From positions 1 to 6,055 of the forward strand of contig SKOL01000149.1 in assembly GCA_007120055.1 (NCBI GenBank): a DNA stretch of 6,055 nucleotides. Direction: 5' to 3'. How positions within the stretch are numbered: position 1 is the stretch's first letter; every line of letters starts with the position of its first letter. Of the stretch, positions 5,887 through 6,055 are shown in pieces. The DNA comes from Anaerobacillus sp. GTDB taxonomy: Bacteria; Bacillota; Bacilli; Bacillales_H; Anaerobacillaceae. The notes under the pieces were generated by a model that had not been told where the DNA came from, did no database searches, and was given only the letters and a program-made list of their open reading frames with translations. Made by a program: the position numbers and the translations under genes.

Positions 5887-5966
5887 AAAAAGTGGACACT
5901 TTTGCGAACGAGCCTCTGAGATTCGATAGAAGGTCACAGCGAAGTGAGGGAAAGTGTCCACTTTTT
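5887..5966 (+). other. Copy B hairpin: 16-bp perfect stem around a conserved internal loop
   Basis: AAAAAGTGGACACTTT (5887-5902) and AAAGTGTCCACTTTTT (5951-5966) are perfect reverse complements. Apart from the A/T ends, the arms are unrelated to those of copy A. The enclosed loop keeps GAACGAGCCTCT (5906-5917) and ACAGCGAAGTGAGG on the two sides. Its inner stem can form from CC-TCT with AGA-(A)-GG. Confidence 0.75.
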
Positions 5967-6055
5967 CATGTTAGATGGTAAAATTTGTCGTCATTAGTGT
6001 ATTGAGTTTGTTTGTAACTTTCGTATGCCTTCCCTCGTCTATACATAAAATGGAA
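5966..6055 (-). CDS. Possible 3' end of a minus-strand gene entering from the right edge
   Basis: One minus-strand frame is open from the window edge for 29 codons to a TGA at 5966-5968. The peptide is polar and Tyr-rich (for example RRGKAYESYKQTQY). The copy B hairpin begins at its stop codon and ends in a T run on this strand, as expected for a terminator. A frame this short can be open by chance, and I recognise no family. It conflicts with the plus-strand frame over the same bases. Confidence 0.25.
   Translation of the reverse strand, partial: FHFMYRRGKAYESYKQTQYTNDDKFYHLT
5975..6055 (+). CDS. Possible N-terminus of a plus-strand secreted or membrane protein
   Basis: An ATG at 5975 opens a frame that runs 27 codons to the window edge. 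The peptide starts MVKFVVISVLSLFVTFV, which looks like a signal peptide or first membrane helix, followed by CLPSS. There is no Shine-Dalgarno sequence before the ATG, and an in-frame TAG lies directly upstream. The hydrophobicity may simply reflect T-rich sequence. It cannot be true together with the minus-strand candidate. Confidence 0.2.
   Translation, partial: MVKFVVISVLSLFVTFVCLPSSIHKME

Larger units (their letters stand above)
5785..5974 (+). repeat. Structured repeat element, copy B
   Basis: Same order of parts and same orientation as copy A: octamer array, spacer with GTTAGATG (5844-5851), GGTTTTGTATGAAAAAAAG (5874-5892), hairpin (5887-5966), and ending CATGTTAG. The spacers between these blocks have diverged in sequence and slightly in length. 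It begins directly after the exonuclease terminator. If a minus-strand gene enters from the right edge, the hairpin could also serve as that gene's terminator, because it is followed on that strand by TTTTTTT. Confidence 0.75.

Overview
The window looks like chromosomal DNA from a low-GC Gram-positive bacterium of the Bacillaceae type. The evidence is AT-rich non-coding DNA, strong AGGAGG-type ribosome binding sites, a TTG start, a stand-alone 5'-3' exonuclease like Bacillus YpcP, a UPF0237-UPF0210 gene pair, and intrinsic terminators. The genus is not determinable from this sequence.

Layout: (1) 1-690, plus strand: 3' part of a gene with two PRC-barrel repeats; its true start lies outside the window. 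(2) 696-820: a long nested inverted repeat between convergent genes, probably a bidirectional terminator and a dispersed repeat. (3) 831-2487, minus strand: a two-gene operon, an ACT-domain protein (UPF0237) followed by a UPF0210/DUF711 (PFL family) protein. (4) 2582-2716, minus strand: the leader of that operon, a single glycine riboswitch aptamer followed by an intrinsic terminator. (5) 2829-2868: a 14-bp perfect hairpin separating the leader from the next gene. (6) 3067-4293, minus strand: an MFS transporter of the Fsr (fosmidomycin resistance) type. (7) 4366-4558: copy A of a repeated structured element in the divergent intergenic region. (8) 4809-5717, plus strand: the 5'-3' exonuclease, with a candidate extended -10 promoter and a terminator. 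(9) 5785-5974: copy B of the same element. (10) The last ~85 bases are open in one frame on each strand; neither is convincing.

Two things stand out. First, a glycine riboswitch precedes the poorly understood UPF0237-UPF0210 pair. Its terminator's 5' arm can pair with eight bases inside the aptamer instead, which predicts that glycine turns the operon OFF. Second, the exonuclease gene is bracketed by two same-orientation elements. Each has a TGGTTAGT-like octamer array, a shared 19-base block, and a long hairpin. The hairpin arms differ completely between copies but stay self-complementary, while the internal loop is conserved. That pattern suggests selection on structure, either as an RNA or as a hairpin-type mobile element.

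The genes do not form one pathway. The ACT/UPF0210 operon is probably tied to glycine or one-carbon state, the MFS protein exports a small molecule, and the exonuclease belongs to DNA replication or repair.
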